In this document: in pieces, positions 8,123 through 16,199 of the stretch
Layout: each line of letters opens with the position of its first letter
How positions within the stretch are numbered: the first letter of the stretch is position 1
Source of the DNA: DASUPK01 sp963815045
Lineage (GTDB): Bacteria; Actinomycetota; Thermoleophilia; Solirubrobacterales; 70-9
NCBI GenBank assembly: GCA_963815045.1
Contig: CAWFET010000002.1
Span: forward strand, 1,364,001-1,428,000
Length of the DNA: 64,000 nucleotides
Direction of reading: 5' to 3'
Translations under genes and position numbers: made by a program
The notes under the pieces: model-generated
Databases searched by the model: none
Told to the model about the DNA's origin: nothing
Seen by the model: the letters and a program-made list of their open reading frames with translations, nothing else

Positions 8123-8326
8123 TCAGCCATCGCGCACCTTTCGGACCTCCCTCCAGATCGAGAGTGCGAGCAGGATCGCGACGGCCACAGGCAGGACGAG
8201 CCACGCTGATCCTGCGTCGATCACCGCCGTGAGGGCCAGAGCGCAGACCACGCCGGCGGCGGTCACCCAATCATCACCGGCGACGAATTCCCAGATCCCC
8301 AGGCCTGTATTCCGCACGCGAGTCAC
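8123..8326 (-). CDS. Small two-segment membrane protein
   Basis: A 67-aa product with two hydrophobic stretches, VVCALALTAVIDAGSAWLVL and PVAVAILLALSI, and basic ends (TRVRNTG; WREVRKVRDG). Its start overlaps the stop of the upstream COG4280-type gene by 4 bp, so the two are translationally coupled and probably work together. I do not recognise the family. It is the last gene before the fluoride riboswitch. Confidence 0.65.
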   Translation of the reverse strand: MTRVRNTGLGIWEFVAGDDWVTAAGVVCALALTAVIDAGSAWLVLPVAVAILLALSIWREVRKVRDG

Positions 8327-9072
8327 GCCTGGACCGCCGCACCTTCGGGGACCTGCGGGCGGAAGAGGCGAACCAGCAGGAGCGAGAACGTGAGAACGGC
8401 CGGGACGACGACGAGAAGGGCCGCGTCATCCCCGGGCCAGTGCGCTCCAGCGCCCTCGGCCCCCCAGAAGATCCCGAATGACGTGAGCATGACCCCGACG
8501 CTGAACTTCATCGCGTTCTCCGGCGCACGAGCAAGCGGATGGCGGACCGCGACTCCCACGCCAGCCACCAGGAGGACCGCGGCGGCGGCGGAGGCGGCGG
8601 CCAGGCCGAGGCGGTGCTGGTTGGCGCCGAAGGTAAGGGCGATGAAGACGACCTCGAGACCCTCCAGGAGGACGCCCTTGAAGGCGATGGTGAAGGAGTA
8701 GCCATCGAAGCCCTCGTGCAGCGCACCCGCCGCCAGGGCCTCCGCCGATTCCTCGCGGTAGATCTCCTCCTCGTCGTGCTGGGCCTTGATCCCAGTCGCG
8801 CGCAGGATGGCCTTGCGCAGCCACTGCAGCCCGAAGACGAGCAAAAGGCCGCCGACGACCAATCGCAGGGTGTCGAGCGGCAGGGATGTCAGCCGCGGCC
8901 CCAGGATCGCCGTCGCCGCCGCCAGCGCGATGACCGCCGCCGCACAGCCGCTCAGAGCCGAACGCCAGCTACGCGTGATGCCGACAGCGAGAACGATGGT
9001 GAGCGCCTCGACCGCCTCGACCGCGCAGGCGAGGAATACCGAGACCGCGAGTCCGATGGCCTGGCCGCTCAC
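8323..9072 (-). CDS. Multipass membrane protein, COG4280-like
   Basis: The 249-aa product has about six or seven hydrophobic segments. Acidic residues sit within the membrane motifs CAVEAVEALTIVLAVG and FKGVLLEGLEVVFIALTFG. Two such Glu-containing segments in an inverted arrangement recall ion-transporter families, and the pattern fits COG4280 predicted membrane proteins; the substrate is unknown. The middle loop (KAQHDEEEIYREESAEAL) is acidic. The start is GTG, 21 bp after the gcvH stop, so it probably belongs to the gcvT-gcvH transcript. A small membrane protein follows with a 4-bp overlap. Confidence 0.7.
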   Translation of the reverse strand: MSGQAIGLAVSVFLACAVEAVEALTIVLAVGITRSWRSALSGCAAAVIALAAATAILGPRLTSLPLDTLRLVVGGLLLVFGLQWLRKAILRATGIKAQHDEEEIYREESAEALAAGALHEGFDGYSFTIAFKGVLLEGLEVVFIALTFGANQHRLGLAAASAAAAVLLVAGVGVAVRHPLARAPENAMKFSVGVMLTSFGIFWGAEGAGAHWPGDDAALLVVVPAVLTFSLLLVRLFRPQVPEGAAVQA

Positions 9073-9093
9073 GACGACCCCGCCACCGCCTGC

Positions 9094-9489
9094 CTACGAG
9101 TCGTCCTCGAGCAGCTTCTTGTACGCGGCGACGTCCATCAGGCCGTCGGCCTCAGATGGATCCGAGAGCTTCACCTTGACCATCCAGCCCTCGCCATACG
9201 GGTCCTGGTTGATCTTCTCGGGATTCTCCGCCAGCGCCGAGTTCACCTCGGTCACCTCGCCGGAGAGGGGCGCGTAGACGTCCGAGACGGCCTTGACGGA
9301 CTCGACCTCGGCATAGGCCTCGTCCTTGCGGAGCTCCTTGCCGGCCTCGGGGGGTTCGTAGAAGACGACCTCGCCCAGGGCGTCCTGCGCGTACCAGGTC
9401 ACCCCGAAGGTGGCGGTGTCGCCCTCGATGCGCGCCCAGTCGTGCTCGGGGTGGTAGCGAAGGTCGTCTGGATAGCTCTCGTCGGCCAC
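9094..9489 (-). CDS. gcvH: Glycine cleavage system H protein
   Basis: The lipoyl carrier protein shuttles the aminomethyl intermediate between P and T proteins. The 131-aa length is normal. The lipoylation motif VESVKAVSDVYAPLSGEV is intact, and its lysine is the attachment site. The N-terminal segment YHPEHDWARIEGDTATFGVT and the C-terminal PYGEGWMVKVKLSDP are typical. The start is GTG at 9489, 9 bp after the gcvT stop, so the two are cotranscribed. Confidence 0.98.
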   Translation of the reverse strand: MADESYPDDLRYHPEHDWARIEGDTATFGVTWYAQDALGEVVFYEPPEAGKELRKDEAYAEVESVKAVSDVYAPLSGEVTEVNSALAENPEKINQDPYGEGWMVKVKLSDPSEADGLMDVAAYKKLLEDDS

Positions 9490-9498
9490 GGCGGAAAC

Positions 9499-10581
9499 CT
9501 AGTCCTTCGAGTAGAGCGGCGCCTTGCGGATCTCGGCCTCCCGCCGCTTGCCGCGGACATCGATCTCGATTCCGGTCCCGGGCTCGGCGAGATCGCTTCG
9601 CACGTAACCCATCCCGATCCCGACCTCGAGGCAGGGCGAGAGGGTGCCGCTGGTCACGACGCCGGCCTCGTCGTCACCCGAGACGATCGGGTTTCCCTGT
9701 CGGGGGATTCCCGCGCCCGTGATCACGAAGGGCTCGAGCACTTCCTTCGGCCCGTCGTCGCGGACCTTGCGGCATGCCTCCGAGCCGATGAAGCCCGTGT
9801 CCTCCTTGACGCACCAGCCCAGTCCCGCCTCGATCGGTGTCCGCTCATCCGTGAGGTCGTTGCCATAGAGGCAGTAGTTGACCTCGAGCCTCAGGGTGTC
9901 CCGAGCGCCGAGTCCCGCGGGACGCGCGCCGCCCCCGATCAGCGCGTCCCAGACCGTCTTCGCGTCGTCCGGCGCGATCAGCAGCTCCACACCATCCTCG
10001 CCGGTGTAGCCCGTCCCGCAGACGAGCGCCGGGGATCCGGCCACCGGCAGCTCGGCCGTCCTGAAACGAGGCGGCAGCTCGCCGTCGGTGATGCGCTGGA
10101 CGATCTGGCGGGCCTCCGGCCCCTGCACCGCGAGCATCGCGTAAGCCTCGATGCGGTCGCGGACCTCGGCGTCCTCGAACTCGACGGCGTGCGCCTCGAA
10201 CCACTCCAGGTCGCGCACGTGGTTGGCGGCGTTCGTGACGGTCAGGTAGCGCTCCTCACCGAGCCGGTAGGTGAAGAGGTCGTCGAGAACGCCCCCGTCC
10301 TCGCGGCACAGGCAGGAGTACTGAGCTCCGCCGACGGCGATCTTCGAGACGTCGTTGGAGAGCAGCCGCTGGAGCAGCTCCGCCGCCTGTGGCCCCTCCG
10401 TCTCGATCTCGCCCATGTGCGAGACGTCGAAGACACCGCAGGCGTTCCGCACCAGCAGGTGCTCCTCCTTGATCCCGTCGTACTGAACGGGCATCTCCCA
10501 GCCGGCGAATGGCACCAGCTTCGCGCCCGCGGCGACGTGAGCCTCGTACAGCGGGGTCCTTTTCAGCGTCCCTGCTTCCAT
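9499..10581 (-). CDS. gcvT: Glycine cleavage system T protein (aminomethyltransferase)
   Basis: GcvT releases ammonia from the aminomethyl-lipoyl intermediate and gives 5,10-methylene-tetrahydrofolate. The 360-aa length fits. Signatures include LVPFAGWEMPVQYDGI, GVFDVSHMGEIE, GTGYTGEDGVELL and LGARDTLRLEVNYCLYGNDL, and the folate-binding region is intact. The ATG at 10581 lies only 23 bp from the divergent start at 10605, so the promoter must be compact or shared. There is no room for a glycine riboswitch leader. First gene of a minus-strand string running to gcvPB. Confidence 0.98.
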   Translation of the reverse strand: MEAGTLKRTPLYEAHVAAGAKLVPFAGWEMPVQYDGIKEEHLLVRNACGVFDVSHMGEIETEGPQAAELLQRLLSNDVSKIAVGGAQYSCLCREDGGVLDDLFTYRLGEERYLTVTNAANHVRDLEWFEAHAVEFEDAEVRDRIEAYAMLAVQGPEARQIVQRITDGELPPRFRTAELPVAGSPALVCGTGYTGEDGVELLIAPDDAKTVWDALIGGGARPAGLGARDTLRLEVNYCLYGNDLTDERTPIEAGLGWCVKEDTGFIGSEACRKVRDDGPKEVLEPFVITGAGIPRQGNPIVSGDDEAGVVTSGTLSPCLEVGIGMGYVRSDLAEPGTGIEIDVRGKRREAEIRKAPLYSKD

Positions 10582-10604
10582 CGCGGGGCACGATACTGCC
10601 GCGC

Positions 10605-11003
10605 ATGGGACTGACCGAGGAGCAGATGATCACCGCCCTCCGGGAGACCAATGACGCCATCAACCGGGGGGAGTTCGACAAGGCGATCGAGCTGGCCGAC
10701 CCTGACATCGTCCTCGTCCGCACCGGCGCCATGCCCGTCGTCCGCGGCGCGGACGGGCTGCGAGCCTGGATGGAGCCGGACGCCTTCGAGTCGCAGCACT
10801 TCGAACTGCTCGACCATGAGATCAGCGGCAACCGGGTTCTCGTCCACACGCTGACCAGGGCTCGCGGCGCGGGCAGCGGAATCGAGATCGAGCTCCGGAG
10901 CCACACGCTGTGGAGCTTCAACGACGCGGGCAGGATCAGCCGCGTTGAGATCTTCCTGCTCGAGCAGGAAGAGGAGGCCCGTCGCGCTCTGCTCGCTGCT
11001 TGA
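10605..11003 (+). CDS. SnoaL-like / NTF2-fold protein
   Basis: The 132-aa product has the cone-shaped NTF2/SnoaL pattern: an N-terminal helix (ITALRETNDAINRGEFDKAI), then LADPDIVLVRTGAMPVVRGADGL and a beta-rich C-terminal half ending HTLWSFNDAGRISRVEIF. Such proteins are isomerases, hydrolases or ligand binders, and the specific role here is unknown. The ATG at 10605 starts 23 bp from the divergent gcvT start. The 3' end overlaps the convergent gene at 10936 by 68 bp. Confidence 0.8.
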   Translation: MGLTEEQMITALRETNDAINRGEFDKAIELADPDIVLVRTGAMPVVRGADGLRAWMEPDAFESQHFELLDHEISGNRVLVHTLTRARGAGSGIEIELRSHTLWSFNDAGRISRVEIFLLEQEEEARRALLAA

Positions 11004-11646
11004 TCCCGAGCAGCATCTTGCGCTCCATCAGGAAGTGCGGGAGCTCGATCAGCGCGACGTAGTAGGCCGCATACAGCGCGCTGTCGTGCGGCTCCCCGCG
11101 GCAGACGACGCGGCACCGGCGATCCCCCAGCGGCTCGACCGCGAACGAGCCCCAGCCCTCGAGGCCGATTTCGCGACCCGGCTCGAACCGGCTGACCGGC
11201 AGACCGTTGAGCGGATGCAGCATCACCTTCTCCCCGATCTCCCGGTGCTGCCACTCGTGGTGAATCCGATCGGCATTCCGCATCCGGCAGCCGGCGAGGT
11301 TCTCGAGCCACTCGTAGCTGTAGAAGCCGCCGCGGTCCTGGCCCAGCTGGGCGAGCCAGGGCCAGACCTCCTCCGCGGGTGCCTCGACCTCGATCGCATG
11401 GACGGGCTGGGTGGTCGTTCCCTCGCCGGACGCCCCCCAGCTGCGCATCCAGCTCCTCACCGGCCCCGCGTAGGCGATCAGGGCGGCTGTGCCGATCCCG
11501 GCCGGCAGCGACGGCGGCCTGCCTCGCGCCAGCGCACGAGCGGTGGCGCTGACGCATCTCCATGCCGCGAACGCCAGCAGCAGCGGTCCCCCGACCATCA
11601 CGAGGACGGCCCTGAGGCCCTCGACCGCCTTCCGCGGTCCGCTCAT
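10936..11646 (-). CDS. Membrane-anchored SRPBCC-type protein
   Basis: The 236-aa product starts at an ATG (SGPRKAVEGLRAV) and has an N-terminal hydrophobic segment (VLVMVGGPLLLAFAAWRC). The remainder has SRPBCC features: HAIEVEAPAEEVWPWLAQLG, RGGFYSYEWLENLAGC and GWGSFAVEPLGDRRCRVVC, with a hydrophobic C-terminal helix (ELPHFLMERKMLLGIKQRA). Many actinobacteria encode similar proteins of unknown function. The gene is 47 bp downstream of ftsZ on the same strand, with a terminator-like hairpin between. Its last 68 bp overlap the convergent SnoaL-like gene, so one of the two 3' ends may be longer than in close relatives. Confidence 0.72.
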   Translation of the reverse strand: MSGPRKAVEGLRAVLVMVGGPLLLAFAAWRCVSATARALARGRPPSLPAGIGTAALIAYAGPVRSWMRSWGASGEGTTTQPVHAIEVEAPAEEVWPWLAQLGQDRGGFYSYEWLENLAGCRMRNADRIHHEWQHREIGEKVMLHPLNGLPVSRFEPGREIGLEGWGSFAVEPLGDRRCRVVCRGEPHDSALYAAYYVALIELPHFLMERKMLLGIKQRAERDGPPLPARAGRSQRG

Positions 11647-11657
11647 CAGAACTAAAC

Positions 11658-11687
11658 GGGTTGCGCCTCGCTGCGCTCGGCGCACCC
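11658..11687 (-). terminator. Hairpin downstream of ftsZ
   Basis: On the minus strand GGGTGCGCC and GGCGCAACCC pair with one bulged base around an 11-nt loop (GAGCGCAGCGA), followed by GTTTAGTTCTG. The T-run is weak, so this may be a partial terminator between ftsZ and the following SRPBCC gene. Confidence 0.4.
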
Positions 11688-11693
11688 TCGCAT

Positions 11694-12776
11694 TTACTTC
11701 AGGAAATCGGGGACGTCGATCTCCGACTCGGAGATCCGCAGGTCGCTGAGGGTCTCCCGGCTGCGACCCACGCCCGCCGCCGGTCGGCGCTCCGCCGCGC
11801 GGGCCGTGAACTCCGGCGCGCGGGCGATCATCTCGAAGCCCTCGAAGCCGGTGGCGATCACGGTGACGCGGACCTCCTCGTGCATCGAAGAGTCCACGAC
11901 CGCTCCGAAGACGATGTTGGCGTTCGCGTCCGCGGCCTGGATGCACATCCGCGCGGCCTCGTTGACCTCGAAGAGGCCCAGGTCCTCGCCGCCGGTGACG
12001 TTCAAGAGCATGCCCTTGGCGCCGTCGATCTGCTCCTCGATCAGAGGCGAGGTGATGGCCGCCTTGGCGGCCTCGACGGCACGGTTCTCGCCGGTCCCGG
12101 TGCCGACGCCCATCAGAGCCGAGCCGGCCTGGTGCATGACCAGGCGGACGTCGGCGAAGTCGAGGTTGATCAGACCCGGGATCGTGATCAGGTCGGTGAT
12201 GCCCTGGACGCCCTGGCGGAGGATGTCGTCGGCCTCGCGGAAGGCCTCGAGGATCGTGGTCCGGCGCTCGACGATCTGCAGCAGCTTCTCGTTCGGCACG
12301 GTGATCAGGGTGTCGACCTCCTTGCGGAGCCGGTCGATGCCCTCCTCGGCCTGCGCCATGCGCTTCTTGCCCTCGAACTCGAAAGGCTTGGTGACCGCGC
12401 CGACGGTGAGGGCACCGATCTCCTGCTTGGCGATCTCGGCGATCACGGGGGCCGCGCCGGTACCGGTGCCGCCGCCCTCGCCGCAGGTGATGAAGATCAT
12501 GTCCGCGCCCTTCAGCGCGTCCTTGATCTCATCGCGAGACTCGGCGGCCGCGCCCGCGCCCACCTCGGGGTTGGCGCCCGCGCCGAGGCCCTTGGTCAGG
12601 TTGTGGCCGATGCCGATCTTCACGTCGGCGTCGCAGGCCTGCAGGGCCTGCGCATCCGTGTTCACCGCGACGAATTCCACGCCACGGAGACCCGCGTCGA
12701 CCATCCGGCTGACGGCATTTGAACCGCCACCACCGACTCCGACGACCTTGATTACGGCCAGATAAGACGTTTCCAT
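11694..12776 (-). CDS. ftsZ: Cell division protein FtsZ
   Basis: The tubulin-like GTPase forms the Z-ring. From the chosen ATG (METSYLAVIKVVGVGGGGSN) the product is 360 aa. The GTP-binding signature GGGTGTGAAP is at 101-110 and the T7-loop region NLDFADVRLV is present. The C-terminus IDVPDFLK is the conserved peptide that binds membrane tethers. The frame is open about 35 codons further upstream, but that extension looks non-coding. An exceptionally short linker (about 30 residues) separates the core from the conserved tail. No ftsA or sepF is visible in the window. Confidence 0.98.
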   Translation of the reverse strand: METSYLAVIKVVGVGGGGSNAVSRMVDAGLRGVEFVAVNTDAQALQACDADVKIGIGHNLTKGLGAGANPEVGAGAAAESRDEIKDALKGADMIFITCGEGGGTGTGAAPVIAEIAKQEIGALTVGAVTKPFEFEGKKRMAQAEEGIDRLRKEVDTLITVPNEKLLQIVERRTTILEAFREADDILRQGVQGITDLITIPGLINLDFADVRLVMHQAGSALMGVGTGTGENRAVEAAKAAITSPLIEEQIDGAKGMLLNVTGGEDLGLFEVNEAARMCIQAADANANIVFGAVVDSSMHEEVRVTVIATGFEGFEMIARAPEFTARAAERRPAAGVGRSRETLSDLRISESEIDVPDFLK

Positions 12777-13085
12777 TGTTGGTCCTGCTCCGAGCCCCTC
12801 ACCGCCGATTCGGCTGCGGGGCACTACCGATTTACGGACACGATACGCGGTTTCCTGCAGTCCGCAAGCCTGCAGTCTCAAGTCTGCCTTGAGGGTTGCC
12901 CCGGGGTGAGTCTAGTGTCGAGGTCGAGGTATAGACTTGGTTGAGGCTCCGAAAAATCCCTGCAAAAAGGGCACTTTCAGCATCGCCTCTCGGCCCACGC
13001 CCGGCCGCCTGCCACGGGGGCCCTCAGGGCCAAATCAGCGTGCATGCCTCGTTGCAAGCCCGTTTCGCGAGGGGCCGCGCGAGCC
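12777..13085. promoter_or_regulatory. Intergenic region upstream of ftsZ with short repeats
   Basis: This 309-bp gap between ftsQ and ftsZ is the longest non-coding stretch in the dcw cluster and presumably holds an ftsZ promoter. It contains an inverted repeat CTCAAG-TCTGC-CTTGAG (12877-12893) and, next to it, CCTGCAGT twice in direct or near-direct orientation (12854-12876). On the minus strand a possible -10 (TATACC) lies around 12930. I see no convincing intrinsic terminator for the upstream ftsQ transcript and no coding frame. Confidence 0.45.
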
Positions 13086-13865
13086 CTAGCCACCCGCGAC
13101 GGGCCGGTCCGGAACGCTGACGTCGAGGTAGGACGGGGTGCCGCGCTCGTCGCTCGAGAGCACCGCGACGGCCGCTCTCCACTTGTCGGCGGCGCGAGCG
13201 CCGTCGCCGAAACGGATCTGGGGGCCGTTGTTCAGGTCGACCACGACCCCTCCCTCGTCCTCATTCCAGACAGACGAGGTGATGCGGTTCTTCAGGGGCC
13301 CGGGGGTCGCTCCGAGGATCGCCGCCTGGGCCGCGGCATCCTGATCGAGGCGCACGCCGTTGGCTGCCGCGCCCTCGATTCGCGGCAGCGCTTTGGAATC
13401 GAAGTCAGCGCCGGTGAGCAGGTAGCCATCGGCCGAGACCGCGGTCTCCTGGCCGTGAACCCGGACGAAGGCGACCGGCAGGCGCTCGGTGATCGTCACC
13501 TGGAGGCCGTGAGGGAAGCTCGTGCTGGCCGCCACGGAGGCGACCGTCGGGAAACGCGCCACGGCGTCCCGCAGCTCGCCGTCCTTGATGTGAAGGGTCG
13601 TCATGTCGCCGGCCGCCCGCTCGACGGCCGACTTGATCTCCCGCTCGTTCGTCGTCGCGCCCTTGATCGTCACGCCCTGGATGGCGAACCACGAGAGGTC
13701 CCGGAACCAGAGCATGTAGCCGCCGTAGAGAGCAAGGAGCACGATCGCCGCGGCCAGTGCCCGCCGGCGGATGACCGCCCCGCGTGAGGCGGGCCGCGGC
13801 CGCGCACGTGGGCGGGAACGGGGCCGCGCGACCGGGCGGCGCGGGTTCAGCGCTCGAGTTGCCAT
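13086..13865 (-). CDS. ftsQ: Cell division protein FtsQ/DivIB
   Basis: FtsQ links early and late divisome proteins and regulates septal synthesis. The 259-aa product has a cytoplasmic Arg/Pro-rich N-terminus (RPRSRPRARPRP), one membrane segment (ALAAAIVLLALYGGYML) and an extracytoplasmic POTRA domain starting at WFAIQGVTIKG. FPHGLQVTITERLPVA follows, typical of FtsQ. The start at 13865 is preceded by GGAGGG. It follows murB with a 10-bp gap and precedes the ftsZ promoter region. Confidence 0.93.
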   Translation of the reverse strand: MATRALNPRRPVARPRSRPRARPRPASRGAVIRRRALAAAIVLLALYGGYMLWFRDLSWFAIQGVTIKGATTNEREIKSAVERAAGDMTTLHIKDGELRDAVARFPTVASVAASTSFPHGLQVTITERLPVAFVRVHGQETAVSADGYLLTGADFDSKALPRIEGAAANGVRLDQDAAAQAAILGATPGPLKNRITSSVWNEDEGGVVVDLNNGPQIRFGDGARAADKWRAAVAVLSSDERGTPSYLDVSVPDRPVAGG

Positions 13866-13875
13866 TCCCTCCGAT

Positions 13876-14793
13876 TCACCGCTCGAGGCTCCATTCCTCC
13901 GGCCAACTGACCTCACCGAGGATCTGCACCTCGGGCTCGAGGGTCACGCCGAAGCGCCCATGGACCTGGCGGCGGGCCTCCGCCATCACCTGGAGGATGT
14001 CCGAGGTCGTGGCGCCGCCGGTGTTCTCGACGAAGTTGGCGTGCTTCGGCGAGAGCCTGGCGGCGCCGACCTGAAGCCCGCGGCAACCCGCCGCGTCGAG
14101 GAGCTGGCCGGCCGAGCGACCCTCCGCCCGGGGATCGTCGGGATTCATGAAGGTCGAGCCGAAGGTCTTGATGCCCGAGGGCTGGGCCTCCTTCCTCCTT
14201 CGCCGCATGTCCGCCATGGTGGCCTTGACGTCGGCTGGATTTGCCTCTCGGAGAGCGAAGGTCGCGAGGGCGACGACCTCCCTGTCGCCCAGGTCGGAGC
14301 CGCGATAGCGAAAGCCGAGCTCGTCGGGCCGACGCTCCTCCGAGCCGCTCGGCGTGCAGACCACCACCCGCTCGAGCACGCGCCCGAGCTCGCCGCCGTA
14401 CGCGTTCGCGTTCATCCGCACCGCGCCTCCGACCGTGCCGGGGATGTTCACGCCGAACTCGAGGCCGGTCAGGCCCCACCCCGCCGACTTGGCGGCGGCC
14501 GAGGGAAGCCGTGCCCCTCCCCCGCAGATCACCTCCGTCTCGGCGCGCTCGATCCGGGTCAGCTCGCCGTTGAGCTTCATGACGAGTCCGCGAAAGCCGT
14601 CGTCGGAGACGAGCAGGTTCGAGCCCGATCCAACGACGCCGATCGGAAGATCCTCGGTCTCCGCCCAGGAGAGCAGCTCCACCACCCACTGCTCGCTCTC
14701 GGGGCGAGCGAAGTAGTCCGCCGACCCGCCCGCCCGAACCGTGGTGAGCCGAGAGAGCGGGTAGTCGCGCTCGACCCCGTCGGGGACGCTCAC
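13876..14793 (-). CDS. murB: UDP-N-acetylenolpyruvoylglucosamine reductase
   Basis: This FAD enzyme reduces UDP-GlcNAc-enolpyruvate to UDP-MurNAc. The 305-aa length and arrangement fit the short type II MurB. FAD-binding segments are VGSGSNLLVSDDGFRG and NIPGTVGGAVRMNANAYGG; the catalytic serine is in FGSTFMNP and the catalytic glutamate in TLEPEVQ. The start is GTG at 14793, overlapping the murC stop by 4 bp (GTGA); the frame is open upstream but that part has no MurB similarity. Middle of the murG-murC-murB-ftsQ string. Confidence 0.96.
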   Translation of the reverse strand: MSVPDGVERDYPLSRLTTVRAGGSADYFARPESEQWVVELLSWAETEDLPIGVVGSGSNLLVSDDGFRGLVMKLNGELTRIERAETEVICGGGARLPSAAAKSAGWGLTGLEFGVNIPGTVGGAVRMNANAYGGELGRVLERVVVCTPSGSEERRPDELGFRYRGSDLGDREVVALATFALREANPADVKATMADMRRRRKEAQPSGIKTFGSTFMNPDDPRAEGRSAGQLLDAAGCRGLQVGAARLSPKHANFVENTGGATTSDILQVMAEARRQVHGRFGVTLEPEVQILGEVSWPEEWSLER

Positions 14794-16199
14794 GGACCCT
14801 CGCCTCCGTTCACAAGTGACTCGCCGAGCTTGTAGACGTCGCCGGCGCCGATCGTGATCAGCACGTCGCCCTCGCCCAGCCGAGGAGCGAGCGCGCGGGC
14901 AGCCAGCTCCGCGGTCGGCAGCCACCAGACGCGGCGCCCGCGCCCGTGATCGGCCGCGGCGGCGGCGACCATCATGCCGCTGACCCCCTCCAGATCGCCG
15001 ACGGGCTCCTCGCGGGCGGGATAGACGTCGAGGACGGCGACCTCATCGGCGGCGGCCAGCGCAGCTCCGAACTCGGTCGCGAGTGCCTTGGTACGGGAGT
15101 AGAGATGCGGCTGGAAGGCGACGATCAGGCGCCGTGGGTCGAGATCCCGGGCGGCCTCGAGGGTGGCGGCGACCTCAGTCGGGTGATGGGCGTAGTCGTC
15201 GTAGATGCGCGCGCCTCGGGCCTCCCCCTTCAGCTCGAGCCTGCGGGCGACGCCCGGGAAGTCGGCGAGAGCACGAGAGCACGCCTCGACATCGGCGGAG
15301 GCCAGCGAGAGGCTGCCCAGCGCGGCGAGGGCATTGGCGACGTTGTGCCGTCCCGGGACTCGCAGCGAGACCTCGGTGTCGATCCCCGCGCCGCGGGCCC
15401 GGAAGCGAACGCCGCCGGCTTCGGGGCTGATGTCCCCGGCGACCAGCTCCGCCTCGAGCGGAGGCTGCCCCGCCGCCGGCTCCAGCGCGAACCGCACCAG
15501 CCGCCGCGACTCCTGGCCCGGCAGGCGCACCTCCGCGCCCGTGATCAGGCCGCTTGCCGGGGCGGCGAACGCCGCGAACGCCTCGGAGAGCTCGGACAGC
15601 GAGCTCCAGCGGGAGTGATGGTCGAGCTCGAGGTTGGTGATCACCGCGACCTCCGGCCGGAGCTTCAGGAAGCTTGCGTCGCTCTCGTCCGCCTCCGCGA
15701 TGGCCCAGTCGCCCTCGCCCCAGTCGGCGTTGGTGGGCTCCCCGTCCGGCCCGGCGCCGGGCAGCTCGCCCCCCAGGAAGAAGGCCGGGTCCGCACCCGT
15801 CGCGCGCAGGGCCCAGATGCACATCGCAGCCGTCGTCGTCTTCCCATGGGTGCCGGCGATCGCCAGCAGGCGGCGCTGTGAGCAGAGCTCGGCGAGCAGC
15901 TCGCCGCGGTGGATGACGCGCTGGCCGCGGTCGCGAGCCCGCGCCAGCTCGGGGTTGTCATCCGGCACGGCGGTCGAGACGACGACGTCCGCCCCCTCGG
16001 GGACCTGGTCCGCGTCGTGTCCCAGGTGCGGCTCGATCCCAGCCGCCCTGAGGCGCTCCATATAGGAGGACTCGGCCCGGTCCGAGCCGCTCACCTCGGC
16101 CCCGAGCCGGCGGCACACCAGTGCGAGGCCGCTCATGCCCGCCCCGCCGATCGCGATGAAGTGGAGCCCGCGGCCCTCCATCGGCCTCGACTCAGCCAT
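14790..16199 (-). CDS. murC: UDP-N-acetylmuramate--L-alanine ligase
   Basis: Mur ligase adding L-alanine to UDP-MurNAc, 469 aa. It has the N-terminal Rossmann motif FIAIGGAGMSGLA, the P-loop AGTHGKTTTAAM, LELDHHSRW in the central domain and YDDYAHHPTEVAATLEAA near the start of the C-terminal domain. The ATG at 16199 overlaps the murG end by 8 bp; a second ATG six codons in (MEGRGLHFIAIGG) is also possible. It is cotranscribed with murG and murB. Confidence 0.97.
   Translation of the reverse strand: MAESRPMEGRGLHFIAIGGAGMSGLALVCRRLGAEVSGSDRAESSYMERLRAAGIEPHLGHDADQVPEGADVVVSTAVPDDNPELARARDRGQRVIHRGELLAELCSQRRLLAIAGTHGKTTTAAMCIWALRATGADPAFFLGGELPGAGPDGEPTNADWGEGDWAIAEADESDASFLKLRPEVAVITNLELDHHSRWSSLSELSEAFAAFAAPASGLITGAEVRLPGQESRRLVRFALEPAAGQPPLEAELVAGDISPEAGGVRFRARGAGIDTEVSLRVPGRHNVANALAALGSLSLASADVEACSRALADFPGVARRLELKGEARGARIYDDYAHHPTEVAATLEAARDLDPRRLIVAFQPHLYSRTKALATEFGAALAAADEVAVLDVYPAREEPVGDLEGVSGMMVAAAAADHGRGRRVWWLPTAELAARALAPRLGEGDVLITIGAGDVYKLGESLVNGGEGP

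Noticed and set aside
10582..10604. Glycine riboswitch before gcvT
   Set aside because: Only 23 bp separate gcvT from the divergent gene, and no tandem glycine aptamer pattern is visible.
8539..10614. A 691-codon open frame on the + strand
   Set aside because: It lies antisense to gcvH and gcvT and the membrane protein gene, all of which have clear family motifs; it is a high-G+C shadow frame.
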